A stretch of 64,000 bases of DNA from Verrucomicrobiota bacterium (GTDB lineage: Bacteria; Verrucomicrobiota; Verrucomicrobiia; Opitutales; Opitutaceae), in assembly GCA_016222805.1 (NCBI GenBank), contig JACRQG010000022.1, positions 149,099 through 213,098 on the forward strand. Reading direction: 5' to 3'. Shown piece by piece: positions 9,595-18,704 of this stretch. The position numbers and the translations under genes were made by a program. The notes beneath the pieces are model-generated. The model had not been told where the DNA came from. It saw only the letters and a program-made list of their open reading frames with translations, and did no database searches. How positions within the stretch are numbered: the first letter of the stretch is position 1; each line of letters opens with the position of its first letter.

Positions 9595-10791
9595 ATGGCG
9601 TTATCCTTCTTCAGCAAGAGCAAAAAGGCGCTCCTCGCACGGTGCCGTGACGACTACGCGACGAAGATGCGGCTGAAGTACGCCCCCTACTATCACGCGA
9701 TGGAGGCCCAGAGTGGCACCACCGTGAAGCTCCAGGGGCGGGAGATGATCATGTTGTCCAGCAACGATTACCTCGGGCTTTCCTTTCATCCCAAGGTGAT
9801 TGAGGCGGGGCGGGCGGCGATGTTGAAGTGGGGCACGAGCACCACCGGAGCCCGCACCTCCAACGGCTCCCGCGCCTACCATGTCGAATTGGAGGAGAGG
9901 CTCGCCGAGTTCCTGGGCCGCGAAGCGTGCCACGTCCATGTCGCCGGCTACCTGTCCTGCCTCTCGAGCGTCGCCTCCTTCGTCCAGAAGGGAGACGTCA
10001 TCCTCGCCGACAAGAACATCCACTCGTGCCTGTGGGATGGGATCCGCCTCTCGATGGCGACGGTGGAGCGTTTTTCCCACAACAGCCCGGAGGACCTGCG
10101 CAGCGTGCTGGCCGCGGTCAATCCCGACGCGGCCAAAATGCTCGTGATCGAGGGGGTCTATTCGATGGAGGGTCACATCGCGCGACTGCCGGAGCTCACC
10201 GAAATCGCCGAGGAACACGGCTGCTTCGTCGTGCTCGATGATGCCCACGGTTTCGGCGTTCTCGGGCGCAAGGGTCGCGGCACCGTCGACCACTTCGGTC
10301 TCAACGACAAGGTCGACGTCCTCTGCGGCAGCATGTCGAAATCGCTGGCCAGCACCGGCGGTTTCGTGGCCGCCTCGCGGGAGGTGATCGAGTACCTCCG
10401 CTCGCACTCCAAGCAGACGATCTTCTCCGCGGCGATCAGCCCCAGCCAGGCCGCGTGCGCCCAGGCGTCGCTGGAGATCATGCAGCAGGAACCCCAGCAC
10501 CTCGAGCGGCTCTGGGCAAACACCCGGCGCTACCGCGCGCTGCTGAAATCCCTCGGCCTCGACACCTGGGACAGCGAAACCCCGGCTGTGCCCATCGTGC
10601 TGGGCTCCAAGGAGCGGGTGTATCCATTCTGGAAGGCGCTGATGGAAAAAGGCATCTTCACCGTGATGTCGATTGCCCCCGCCGTGCCCGCCGGCAAGGA
10701 CCTCATCCGCACGGCGATCTCGGCCATGCACACGGAAGAGCAGTTCGAGAAGATCGCCGAGGCCATGGCCTACGCCGTCAAGCGGCTCTGA
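9595..10791 (+). CDS. alpha-oxoamine synthase, serine palmitoyltransferase-like
   Basis: A 398-aa PLP enzyme of the alpha-oxoamine synthase family, which condenses an acyl-CoA with an amino acid (serine palmitoyltransferase, BioF, Kbl, ALA synthase). Residues SNDYLG (56-61), the Asp/His pair in DDAHGFGVLG (215-224) and the Schiff-base lysine in GSMSKSLASTGGF (K249) are all present. The SKSLASxGGF form around the lysine looks closer to bacterial serine palmitoyltransferases than to BioF or Kbl. No biotin or threonine-degradation genes are nearby, while four glycosyltransferase-type genes are, so sphingolipid-like base synthesis is an attractive but unproved reading. ATG 9595 was taken over a TTG at 9556. 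Confidence 0.75.
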   Translation: MALSFFSKSKKALLARCRDDYATKMRLKYAPYYHAMEAQSGTTVKLQGREMIMLSSNDYLGLSFHPKVIEAGRAAMLKWGTSTTGARTSNGSRAYHVELEERLAEFLGREACHVHVAGYLSCLSSVASFVQKGDVILADKNIHSCLWDGIRLSMATVERFSHNSPEDLRSVLAAVNPDAAKMLVIEGVYSMEGHIARLPELTEIAEEHGCFVVLDDAHGFGVLGRKGRGTVDHFGLNDKVDVLCGSMSKSLASTGGFVAASREVIEYLRSHSKQTIFSAAISPSQAACAQASLEIMQQEPQHLERLWANTRRYRALLKSLGLDTWDSETPAVPIVLGSKERVYPFWKALMEKGIFTVMSIAPAVPAGKDLIRTAISAMHTEEQFEKIAEAMAYAVKRL

Positions 10792-10863
10792 TCCGCGCGC
10801 GACGACGTCATCGCCAGGCGCGGGTACGCGCGCCGTTCCGAGGAGCTGCTCCGCCTCCGTCGG

Positions 10864-11433
10864 TCAGCGGAGGGGTACAGCCCGTTCCTCGACGCTTTCG
10901 CGCAGGAGTTTGAGCAGTGCGCGGTAGCTCGCGGATTCCACGTCGTTGCTGAAGAGGCGAAAAACAACCAGGACGCCGGGCCACGTCTTCACGCCCACCG
11001 TCACGTGCCGGTATTCACCCGGCGGCAGATCCGCACGGCCCACCAGGTTCGCGTCCGTGAAGACACTGTAGGTTCCGGCGCCGCGACGGGGCTCGAGCTC
11101 CTCGAACCGCATCGCCTTTTCCGTCGACCCCGCCACGTAGTGATCGAACAACTCCACCATCCGTTCGCGCCGGGCCCGGGGCGTCGCCGTCGCCTGCTCC
11201 GGATCGGGAAGGAAAACGAGGCTGGCACTGACCTTGGCCGCATCATCCGTCAGGCCGACCGCCACCAGGCCTCCGGGTTCGGTCTCGCGCGTCAGGGTGC
11301 AGCCGGACGGCACGGCGAGAGCCACCCTCCGACCTTCGAAGATCGTGACCACCTCCTCCCGCTGCGCCGCCGCCCAGGCGCCCGACAGCCCCAGCATGCC
11401 CGCGAGAATCCAGGTCAGCAGCAAAGATCTCAT
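10864..11433 (-). CDS. exported protein of unknown function
   Basis: A 189-aa protein with a Sec signal peptide (MRSLLLTWILAGMLGLSGAW, cleavage expected near 24). The mature part begins with a beta-rich segment (VTIFEGRRVALAVPSGCTL), has a single cysteine, and contains no motif I recognise. ATG 11433 begins exactly at the signal peptide; the longer open frame upstream is arginine-rich shadow sequence. It lies 70 bp downstream of the ArsR-methyltransferase gene on the same strand and may share its transcript. Confidence 0.6.
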   Translation of the reverse strand: MRSLLLTWILAGMLGLSGAWAAAQREEVVTIFEGRRVALAVPSGCTLTRETEPGGLVAVGLTDDAAKVSASLVFLPDPEQATATPRARRERMVELFDHYVAGSTEKAMRFEELEPRRGAGTYSVFTDANLVGRADLPPGEYRHVTVGVKTWPGVLVVFRLFSNDVESASYRALLKLLRESVEERAVPLR

Positions 11434-11503
11434 GATGAAACAGGAGTAATTGGACCGTTGCGAGTGGCACAGGTTGCCCCGGTCGCCACTTGTTCGGGGC
11501 GGC

Positions 11504-12442
11504 TTATCGCGCCGGTTTGCTGCCGCTGGCGAGGAGCGTTTCGAAGTGCGGCTCCACGGTCTCCTTCGCCACCGCCGTGACCTCCACCTTGGCAAATCCC
11601 GCCTTTTTCAGAAAGGCATGCAGCGCGCTTTCGCGGAAGCCCAGCCACACGTCGGCATAGAGTTCGCGCGCCTTCTCGAAGGCGTGCTCGTTCAGATCCA
11701 GAATCAGCACCTGGCCTCCCGGGCGCAGGATGCGGAAAGCCTCCTCGACTGCCCGCTGCGGATGGCGCGCGTGGTGCAGGGCCTGGCTGAGGATGGCGAG
11801 GTCGACCGTTCGATCGGCAAGCGGAACCTGCTCGATGTCCCCGAGCTTGTACTCGAGGTTGGCGAGCCCGTTCTTGCGGGCCAATTCCGTGCCGACCTCC
11901 ACCATCCGAGGGGAGTTGTCGATGCACCAGACCTGCCGCGCCCGATGGGCCAGCAACTGCGACACGAGCCCCTCTCCGGCCCCGAGGTCCGCAATGTCGA
12001 TGGCCGGGGTAAGCCGCAGGGCGAGGTGCCCAATCGCCTCCCAGGATCGACCCGGGCAGTAGTGTTTCCCGAGCCGCCCCGCGATGAGGTTGAAATACTG
12101 TTCCTGGGTCCGGCGGCGCTTCTGCAGGATGCGATCGAGGTTTTCGCGGTCCTCCGCCATCATCACCGAGTCGCTCACGGCCTCGAGCGCGGCCCGGGTC
12201 AGGGCCAGGGTCTTCGCCGGCAGGGCGCTCCGCAGCGAATAGAAGGCATTCTTGCCCTCGCGGCGGTCGGTCACGAGGTTCACGGTCCGGAGCAGCGCCA
12301 GTTGGGACGAGATGCGCGACTGCCCCATGCCCAGCACCTCCTGCAACTCGGCCACCGAAAGTTCCTCGCGCGACAGCAGCGCCAGCAGGCGGAGTCGGGT
12401 CGGATCCGAAAGGGTCTTGAGGATTTCCCAAGGGGCGTTCAC
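11504..12442 (-). CDS. ArsR-family regulator fused to a SAM methyltransferase
   Basis: A 312-aa two-domain protein. Residues 1-90 form an ArsR/SmtB winged helix (ILKTLSDPTRLRLLALLS, then the recognition segment GQSRISSQLALLR). No cysteine-rich metal site of classic ArsR is visible. Residues 130-260 are a class I methyltransferase (DLGAGEGLVSQLL for SAM; a UbiE/Methyltransf_11-like LRPGG segment). In other bacteria this fusion often stands next to SAM-cycle genes and may sense SAM or SAH; no such gene is adjacent here. Its target and methyl acceptor are unknown. Confidence 0.82.
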   Translation of the reverse strand: MNAPWEILKTLSDPTRLRLLALLSREELSVAELQEVLGMGQSRISSQLALLRTVNLVTDRREGKNAFYSLRSALPAKTLALTRAALEAVSDSVMMAEDRENLDRILQKRRRTQEQYFNLIAGRLGKHYCPGRSWEAIGHLALRLTPAIDIADLGAGEGLVSQLLAHRARQVWCIDNSPRMVEVGTELARKNGLANLEYKLGDIEQVPLADRTVDLAILSQALHHARHPQRAVEEAFRILRPGGQVLILDLNEHAFEKARELYADVWLGFRESALHAFLKKAGFAKVEVTAVAKETVEPHFETLLASGSKPAR

Positions 12443-12616
12443 GCCGCCGAAACGTGGGCGAGGCGCCCGCGGATGGCAATGGAGGAGAAGAACCCGGCCC
12501 GGGTTCCTGGTTTCGGGTCGCTCCAGGCCGCATCATCCCCCGTGATCCCAGCCGGCGGGAGTGTCCCCGCCATTCGCGCCTTCACCTCTGAGATCGGCGC
12601 CGCCGCTGGGAGGCAA

Positions 12617-12667
12617 AGCCGGAGTCGCATAGTCCGGCTGCGCCGGTGGGCGGGGCGACTCCGCCCC
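12617..12667 (-). terminator. two hairpins after the GreA-like gene
   Basis: Downstream of the minus-strand stop at 12715 are a GGGGCG/CGCCCC stem with a 4-nt loop (12652-12667) and an AGCCGGA/TCCGGCT stem with a 9-nt loop (12617-12639). No clear T-run follows, so this is a candidate transcript-end structure rather than a textbook intrinsic terminator. The remaining gap down to 12443 shows nothing else convincing. Confidence 0.35.
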
Positions 12668-12714
12668 TCAACCATCGCCGGCACGACGAAGTGAATCGAG
12701 GCAACCGGGGAACC

Positions 12715-14562
12715 TTATCCCGCGAGGTCGACGTAGCGGGTAATGCTGAGGACGGTGTAGTCCTCCTCGGCGCTCCCGGTCTTCACGCGGACATGGTCTC
12801 CCGGCCGCTTGCCAAGCAGGGCCGCGCCAAAGGCGGTCTTGTAGGAGATGATGTGTTTGTCGGGATCACCATCCCAGGCGCCGAGCAACGTGTAGGTGGT
12901 TTCCGTCCCCGTAAGGGCACTCCGCACCGCGACGACGGTGCCCACCCCCACCTGGTCGGTCGAGGCGTCCTTGAAGTCAGTCACCCGGGCACGGGCCAGG
13001 TCGCGTTCGAGCTGCGCCTTCTGCGCCATCAGCACCGTCTGGTCCTGTTTCGCCATCTTGAACTCGGAGTTCTCCCGCAGGTCGCCGTGCTCGCGCGCAG
13101 CGGCGATGGCCTTGGAGTTCTCCGGAATCTTCTTGGCGACGATCAGATCGTACTCCTCGCGCTTGCGGTCATAGCTGGCCCGCGAGACGAGCAGTTGCTC
13201 GTCCTTGCCCTCGGAATCGGCCGCCACCAGGGACTGGATCTTCGGGAAGATCTTGATGAAGCGCGCCAGCAGCGACTTCTTCGTCAGCTCCTCGAAGCCC
13301 TGGTTGAGCATCAGGGTGTTGGCGAGGTCGCGCGCGGTCTCGGGATCGGCGGTCGAGAGGAGGTCGGAAATCAGATCCGTGTCCTCGCTGAGAATGTCCG
13401 CCAGGGGAATACGCCGCGCGCTCGAAGCCTGCAGGGCCTCGTAGTCGATCGCGAAAAAGATCGCGCTCAGGAGGCGGGGGGTGATCAGGTCGTTGAGCAG
13501 CTTGGCAAACTTCTTCGAATGCCGGTTCTTGACGATCCAGAGGAGGACGGGGGCGCGGAGGTTCTGCTCGGTCTGCCAGCGCTTCAACGTGGCCGCCAGT
13601 TCCTCGGCATGGCCGTGCTCCACCAGGAAGTTGATGCACTCCGTGGTGAACTTGCCCTGCGAGGTCTTCAACAGGGTGAAGAACACGTCACGCGCCTCAA
13701 TCGGGTGCGCCTCGTTGATCAATTCGAGGAACCGCGCCTGGAACTGGACCGGGATCTTCTCCGCGATGGCGGGAAGATCACGGACATTGGCGATGATCGC
13801 CGCCTGGCTGGGCTCGAAATTGGGCTCCTGGCCCAGGGCCTTGGCGAGGTCGTCGCGGACCGCGGCACCGTACAACCGCTCCGCCGCATCTAGCTGATTC
13901 GATTCGCGCACCGCGTCGGCGATGCCCTTGAGCACGCCGGACAAGTCGGCCTTGCCATCGCGGGCCCCGGTGGACGTCATCAACTGCTCCGCCAGCTGGA
14001 TCCGACGGCGTGCCGATCGGGTACTGGTAAACTGCTCCAGGATCTCATCCTCGGCGGAAACCGGCGTCTCCCGCAGCACGTAGCATTCCGTCTTCTTGGC
14101 GGGCACCGCGATGCGCGGGTCCTTTGCGACGGCCTTCTTGGCCTGGGCCCACCACTTCTTGAACTTCTCTTCCCCCACGACCTGGGCGAGCATGATCTCA
14201 ATCTCGATCGCGGTCGCAGCGTGGTTCGGATAACCCTGCAGCGCCTCCACCACCAACTGGGCCGGATTCTCCGCCACCAGGGTTTCGATGGTCTTGGGGT
14301 CGTTCTCCTTGCGCACCAGCAGGTGCTTCTCCGGGAGCACCTCCATCGTGGAAATGCAGAACGCCGGATCCATCGGGTGCCCCTTCTTGCCCGCAAAATC
14401 GATAATCAACCGCTGCGCCGCCTCATCATATTTTGTAATCTTCCCAAAACCCCAACTACGGTGGATGACGTACACGCCGGGTTCCATGGCCTCGAGCTTG
14501 GGCTTGGCCGCCTTGAGCGACGGCGATTTGGCGATGAGCGCGGAGACGGCTTCGGAATTCAT
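12715..14562 (-). CDS. GreA-type transcription elongation factor with long N-terminal extension
   Basis: A 615-aa protein; ordinary GreA is about 158 aa. The last ~150 residues are GreA: a coiled coil holding AREHGDLRENSEF near residue 488, with the acidic tip Asp and Glu used for transcript cleavage retained, followed by the FKBP-like C-terminal domain. The first 460 residues are an alpha-helical extension, with a small beta-rich start (GVYVIHRSWGFGKI near residues 28-41) that looks like a CarD/Tudor-type polymerase-binding fold. Chlamydial GreA is also very long, so this is probably a PVC-lineage form. It is predicted to rescue backtracked RNA polymerase. Confidence 0.85.
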   Translation of the reverse strand: MNSEAVSALIAKSPSLKAAKPKLEAMEPGVYVIHRSWGFGKITKYDEAAQRLIIDFAGKKGHPMDPAFCISTMEVLPEKHLLVRKENDPKTIETLVAENPAQLVVEALQGYPNHAATAIEIEIMLAQVVGEEKFKKWWAQAKKAVAKDPRIAVPAKKTECYVLRETPVSAEDEILEQFTSTRSARRRIQLAEQLMTSTGARDGKADLSGVLKGIADAVRESNQLDAAERLYGAAVRDDLAKALGQEPNFEPSQAAIIANVRDLPAIAEKIPVQFQARFLELINEAHPIEARDVFFTLLKTSQGKFTTECINFLVEHGHAEELAATLKRWQTEQNLRAPVLLWIVKNRHSKKFAKLLNDLITPRLLSAIFFAIDYEALQASSARRIPLADILSEDTDLISDLLSTADPETARDLANTLMLNQGFEELTKKSLLARFIKIFPKIQSLVAADSEGKDEQLLVSRASYDRKREEYDLIVAKKIPENSKAIAAAREHGDLRENSEFKMAKQDQTVLMAQKAQLERDLARARVTDFKDASTDQVGVGTVVAVRSALTGTETTYTLLGAWDGDPDKHIISYKTAFGAALLGKRPGDHVRVKTGSAEEDYTVLSITRYVDLAG

Positions 14563-14673
14563 GGTTGCGTGCGTGAGGGCCTGAACGGGAAAGTAGAGCG
14601 GACATTGTCCAGCCTTGTCAAACCGAGTGTCGTCCCGCGATTTCAGGAGGTTGGGCCGCGTCGCCGCCGCGTC

Positions 14674-16023
14674 ATGAACTCACCGCTTCCTTCCGCGCCC
14701 TCCCCGGCCGCACTCGAACCCTGGCCTACTGCGGCCAGACTGGTGGCCCGTTGGCTGGATCGACACGAACGGATGGATGCCCTGCTCGACACCCTACCAC
14801 GGACGCTGGTCGGCGCCGAACGGGCTCGCTGCCAGCATCTTGTCCTGGGGGTAATCCGGCATTTTGGCCGGATCGACCGGGCGCTGGGCCGCCTGATCAG
14901 CCATGCGCCACGGTTTCAAACCCGTGCCGTGCTGCTGGTTGCCGGCTTCGAACTCATCGAAGCGGCGCAGGATGCCGATGATGGCAGGGTCGCCCGGATC
15001 GTCCACCATGCCGTGGAGCGTGCGAAGTCCCTCGCCAGTCCGGCTGAGGCGCGACTGGTCAATGCCGTGGTGCGACGACTCGCGCCCCTCCTAGCCCAGC
15101 CTGCCCCGACCCTGAATGTCGACGCCGCGGAACTCGGGGAGTACTTTTCCCACCCGGATTGGCTGGTGCGGAGCTGGCTGGCGCAGTTTGGGCCCGAGGG
15201 AACCCGCGCCTTGCTGGAGTGGAATCAACGACCCGCGCCGATTTATGCGCGATGGCGGGCCACCTCCACCCCTCCGCCGGCGCCCCTTCAGGCCAGTCGC
15301 TGGCCCGGGTTTTTCGAGATTCCCTCCGGTCAGTGGGCCGCCGTCGAACCTCTGCTCAAGTCCGGGGCGCTCTACCTTCAGGATCCCGCCACGAGGCTAC
15401 CCGTGGAACTGCTGGATCCGAAACCGGGCGAGTCGCTGCTCGACCTTTGCGCCGCCCCCGGAGGAAAGAGCCTGCTCCTCGCCGACCACGTGGCGGCCAA
15501 GGTACCTGCCGGCACCACCACCTCCTCACCCGCTGCCGGTCGGCTGGTGGCGGTGGACCTGCCCGGAGCCCGCCTCGATCGGCTCAAGGAGAACCTCGCC
15601 CGCGCCACCGGCCTCGATGTCGCGCTCGTGCAAGCGGACCTGCTGGAGCCGATCGGCCCCATTTTCAGGGAACACCAGTTGCCCGAACTCTACGACGCGG
15701 TCCTGCTCGACGTGCCGTGTTCCAACACCGGAGTCATGCGACACCGGGTGGACGTGAAGTGGCGGTTGCAGCCAGGGGACTTTCGCAAGCACCCCGCCCA
15801 GCAACTCTCGCTGCTGCATGCCGCCGCCCGGCTCGTCCGGCCAGGCGGCCGGCTCGCGTACTCCACCTGCAGCATCGACTCGGAGGAAAACGAGCACGTG
15901 GTGCGCCGCTTCCTGGCCGGCAAGGCAGGGGGCCCGTTCCAACTCGTGCGCACCGAGATCAGCCTGCCGTGGGTCGCAGGGCACGACGGCGGTGGCGCCT
16001 TTCTGCTCGAGAAATCGTCGTAG
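14674..16023 (+). CDS. rsmB: 16S rRNA (cytosine-967-C5) methyltransferase
   Basis: A 449-aa protein with an N-terminal NusB-like RNA-binding domain (residues 15-140) and a C-terminal RsmB/Nop2/Sun methyltransferase domain. The SAM site is DLCAAPGGKS near residue 255. Both family cysteines are present: the one in DVPCSNTG near 349 and the one in YSTCSID near 399, which form the release and nucleophile pair. ATG 14674 is the start of recognisable NusB homology; an AGGAGG lies 24 bp upstream, farther than usual. It is convergent with the protease gene, with a 30-bp gap. Confidence 0.9.
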   Translation: MNSPLPSAPSPAALEPWPTAARLVARWLDRHERMDALLDTLPRTLVGAERARCQHLVLGVIRHFGRIDRALGRLISHAPRFQTRAVLLVAGFELIEAAQDADDGRVARIVHHAVERAKSLASPAEARLVNAVVRRLAPLLAQPAPTLNVDAAELGEYFSHPDWLVRSWLAQFGPEGTRALLEWNQRPAPIYARWRATSTPPPAPLQASRWPGFFEIPSGQWAAVEPLLKSGALYLQDPATRLPVELLDPKPGESLLDLCAAPGGKSLLLADHVAAKVPAGTTTSSPAAGRLVAVDLPGARLDRLKENLARATGLDVALVQADLLEPIGPIFREHQLPELYDAVLLDVPCSNTGVMRHRVDVKWRLQPGDFRKHPAQQLSLLHAAARLVRPGGRLAYSTCSIDSEENEHVVRRFLAGKAGGPFQLVRTEISLPWVAGHDGGGAFLLEKSS

Positions 16024-16053
16024 ACCCCTGCCCTGCCGGCCGCACCCGCCCGT

Positions 16054-17307
16054 TCACGGCACCAGCGCAAACGTCTTCACCTTCTTCTCGTTCTCCCGAT
16101 TGCCCGCGAGAAAGGTGAAGGCCACCTCCTCCGTGGTGGCCACCAACTGCTCGTATCGCCGCAGGTCCCACTTGGCCATGGGTTCGCCATTGATGCGGAT
16201 GACGAGATCCCCCCGCTCGATCCCCGCGGTCTGCGCCGGAGATCCCGGCACCACCGCCGCCACCCGCCAGTACGCCGGGGTCTTGGTGAAACTCACCCCC
16301 GCGCTCCGGAGCGGGGGAACTGCGATCGGGCCCCGCCCCTCGCGGAAAAACGTCACCTGGTCGCGCTGTTGATCGAACGTGACGGCGAAATGCCGCAGGG
16401 CCCCGCCGCCGACCGCCGAAAGTTCATCCGTGAGATCCACCACCGGGTTCTCGAAGACCTGGTCGCCCACCGCCAACGCACCTTCGAGCCGACCCACCCG
16501 CTGCTCCCGCTCCCCGGCGATGGTGCCCACCATCGCGCCCGGCGTGGGTCCGGCCAGAAAGCGGGAGCCGGTGCCCACCGGATTCAAACTGAAGGCGGCA
16601 TCGCTGCCCGAATCAATCAGCGCCAACAGGGAGCGCTCCCCCAGCCGCAGGCTGATCAACGGAGTCTTCCGGGCATCGTCGAACGCCAGGGTCGTTCCGG
16701 GCATCGGCGCGGCGGAAGCCGTCGGCCGCAGGACAACCTGCTGGCCGGGATAATCCAGCGTGAGCAGGGTGTCGCGAAACAGCGGAAAGCCCAGCACGCC
16801 GTCGATTGCCACCCCCAGGTGGGCGGACAATGGCGCGCAGTCGTAGAGCAGCACTTCCACATCCTCGAACCGCGCGTCACCGAGCTCGAGCCGGCGGAGG
16901 GAACCTCGCGGCAACTCCACCACCCGGCCTTCCGCCCCGCGCACCCGGAGCGGAGGCGCCCCCGCCCCCACCACCCCGCGACCAGGATAACGCTGCACCA
17001 GCGCCGGGGAGACCAGCGTCACGGACGATCCCGTGTCGATGAGAAACCGATACGGGCCAAACCGATCCCACTTGGCCTCGATCACCAGGAAGTTTCCGAT
17101 CAACTGGGCCGGCAGCACCACCAGGGGCGAACCCACCGAGGTCCGGCCGGGCTGCGGCGGACTCGGCCGGATCGAACCCACCGAACACCCCGCCAGCAGG
17201 AGAAAGGCGACCAACAGCGCCACCCCGACTCCCGCCCGGGACCAGGAGTCCCGGAACCCGGGGCCCCGCACCGGCCACCAGCCCAAGGGTGCAACAGGTC
17301 CGTTCAT
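16054..17307 (-). CDS. lipoprotein: retropepsin-like aspartic protease with PDZ domain
   Basis: A 417-aa predicted lipoprotein: the signal segment ends in LLLAGC, giving a lipidated Cys near residue 37. Two aspartic-protease-like repeats follow, with DTGSS near residue 89 and DSGSDA near 230, both able to supply a catalytic Asp. A C-terminal PDZ domain is seen from residue ~335 (PGSPAQTAGIERGDLVIRIN). The arrangement fits bacterial single-chain pepsin-like or clan-AA proteins acting in the periplasm. ATG 17307 overlaps the stop of the MFS gene by 4 bp (ATGA), so the two are translationally coupled. The substrate is unknown. Confidence 0.8.
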   Translation of the reverse strand: MNGPVAPLGWWPVRGPGFRDSWSRAGVGVALLVAFLLLAGCSVGSIRPSPPQPGRTSVGSPLVVLPAQLIGNFLVIEAKWDRFGPYRFLIDTGSSVTLVSPALVQRYPGRGVVGAGAPPLRVRGAEGRVVELPRGSLRRLELGDARFEDVEVLLYDCAPLSAHLGVAIDGVLGFPLFRDTLLTLDYPGQQVVLRPTASAAPMPGTTLAFDDARKTPLISLRLGERSLLALIDSGSDAAFSLNPVGTGSRFLAGPTPGAMVGTIAGEREQRVGRLEGALAVGDQVFENPVVDLTDELSAVGGGALRHFAVTFDQQRDQVTFFREGRGPIAVPPLRSAGVSFTKTPAYWRVAAVVPGSPAQTAGIERGDLVIRINGEPMAKWDLRRYEQLVATTEEVAFTFLAGNRENEKKVKTFALVP

Positions 17308-18635
17308 TTTTCCGGCCGGGGAAGGCGTCGACTCAGGCCCAGCGCCACGGAGACCAGCAGCGCACCCGCCACGAACACCGCCAGGGAACCCACCGCCCAG
17401 AACAGCACGCCGGCAAGCACCGGGGTGCCCGCCCGCGCCAGCGAGCCGAGTGAACGGAAGACCCCGAGAACCCTGCCCTGCTCCGCCGGCGACGCATAGA
17501 GCGAAATCAGTCCGGTCGTCGAGGGGTTGACGAGTCCGGAACCGAACACCAGCACCGCGACCCCGACGTAAAGTTGCCACGGCGCCGCCGCCAAGCCCAC
17601 CAACACGAAGCCGACGACAGAAACGGCCAGGCCGATCGAAAGCACCCGGAGCTCGGTCAACACCCGGAGCATCTTCCGGACCACGTACCCCTGCGTGAAG
17701 ATGGCGCACCCCCCGAGGAAGCCCAGCAGCAGGCCGTTGTCCCGCGCCGTGTACCCGAAGCGCTGCGTGGCCAGGAAGGTCAGCGTGGCTTCCATCGCCA
17801 CGAAGGCCACGGAGAAGACGAACGCCACGAGATTCGTCCGCCGCACCGCGGGGCTCTCCAGGCTGAGGATGGCGCGCAGCGGGTTCTTGGTGCGCGGCTC
17901 CCGCGGTTCGGCCCGATGCTCCGGAGAGAGCGTTTCCCGGAAGCGCGCCGTGATCCAGACGAGATTCAGGCCGCACAAGCCCAGCGCGACCAGTGCGGGA
18001 ACGGAGAAGGGATTGATGCCCCACCGGCTCCACTCCGGAAACCGGGCGGCGAGATTCACCTGGACCGTGAACGCGCCGAGCATCGGCCCGGTGACCAGCC
18101 CGAGGCCGAAGGCCGCCCCCACCAGGCCCATCGCCTTCGAGCGCTCCGCCCGGGAGGTGACGTCGGCGACGGCCGCGGTCGCGACCGACAGGTTGCCGCT
18201 GAACGCGCCGCTCACCACCCGGGAGAGGAGGAACATCCAGAAGGAACCGCTGAGCGCCCACAACAGGTAGCCCACCCCGGTACCGGCCACCGTCCAGAGC
18301 AACACGGGCCTCCGGCCGAGACGGTCGCTCAGCCCGCCCCACACCGGGGCAAAGAGGAACTGCAGCAGCGAAAAGACCGACGCCAGCACCCCGCCAAAAA
18401 GCACCGGGGCGTAGCTGGCGATGCCGCAGGCCCGCGCCAGCGCCTCCGTCTGCGCCAGGATCCAGCCCAGCGCCCCGGAGTTTCCCTCGAGCTTCAGGTA
18501 GTAGTCGAGCAAGTCGGGTCCGAGCGGAAAACCGATCGAGAAGCCGATCAGATCGATGTAGAGCGTGAGAAAGATGACCCCGAGCGACAGCGGCTTCGCG
18601 GTGGCGGACGGAGTGGTGTGGGCGGCGTGGGACAC
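17304..18635 (-). CDS. MFS transporter, TetA/MdtG-like
   Basis: A 12-helix major-facilitator protein of about 443 aa. Helix 1 starts near residue 18 (LGVIFLTLYIDLIGFSIGFP), and the loop 2-3 signature GGLSDRLGRRPVLL is complete; this is the pattern of TCR/TetA-type drug-proton antiporters. The start is uncertain: GTG 18635 is used, while a TTG at 18698 would prepend 21 residues without membrane or domain character. The stop overlaps the start of the PDZ lipoprotein (ATGA). The substrate cannot be predicted. Confidence 0.78.
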   Translation of the reverse strand: MSHAAHTTPSATAKPLSLGVIFLTLYIDLIGFSIGFPLGPDLLDYYLKLEGNSGALGWILAQTEALARACGIASYAPVLFGGVLASVFSLLQFLFAPVWGGLSDRLGRRPVLLWTVAGTGVGYLLWALSGSFWMFLLSRVVSGAFSGNLSVATAAVADVTSRAERSKAMGLVGAAFGLGLVTGPMLGAFTVQVNLAARFPEWSRWGINPFSVPALVALGLCGLNLVWITARFRETLSPEHRAEPREPRTKNPLRAILSLESPAVRRTNLVAFVFSVAFVAMEATLTFLATQRFGYTARDNGLLLGFLGGCAIFTQGYVVRKMLRVLTELRVLSIGLAVSVVGFVLVGLAAAPWQLYVGVAVLVFGSGLVNPSTTGLISLYASPAEQGRVLGVFRSLGSLARAGTPVLAGVLFWAVGSLAVFVAGALLVSVALGLSRRLPRPEK

Positions 18636-18704
18636 GGGCAGAGCCGGGAACCAAAACGCATCGCCCCCGCGACGCCAAGGCGCAAACGACCCGGGCAACC
18701 GGAG

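Noticed and set aside
12439..12684. Possible 81-aa minus-strand gene between GreA and the ArsR fusion
   Set aside because: It overlaps the ArsR-fusion start by 4 bp, which is tempting, but the composition is low-complexity and it begins inside the hairpin region; no domain or ribosome site supports it.
12443..12714. Search for a SAM/SAH riboswitch before the ArsR-methyltransferase gene
   Set aside because: Only two simple hairpins are present; the conserved cores of these riboswitches were not found by eye.
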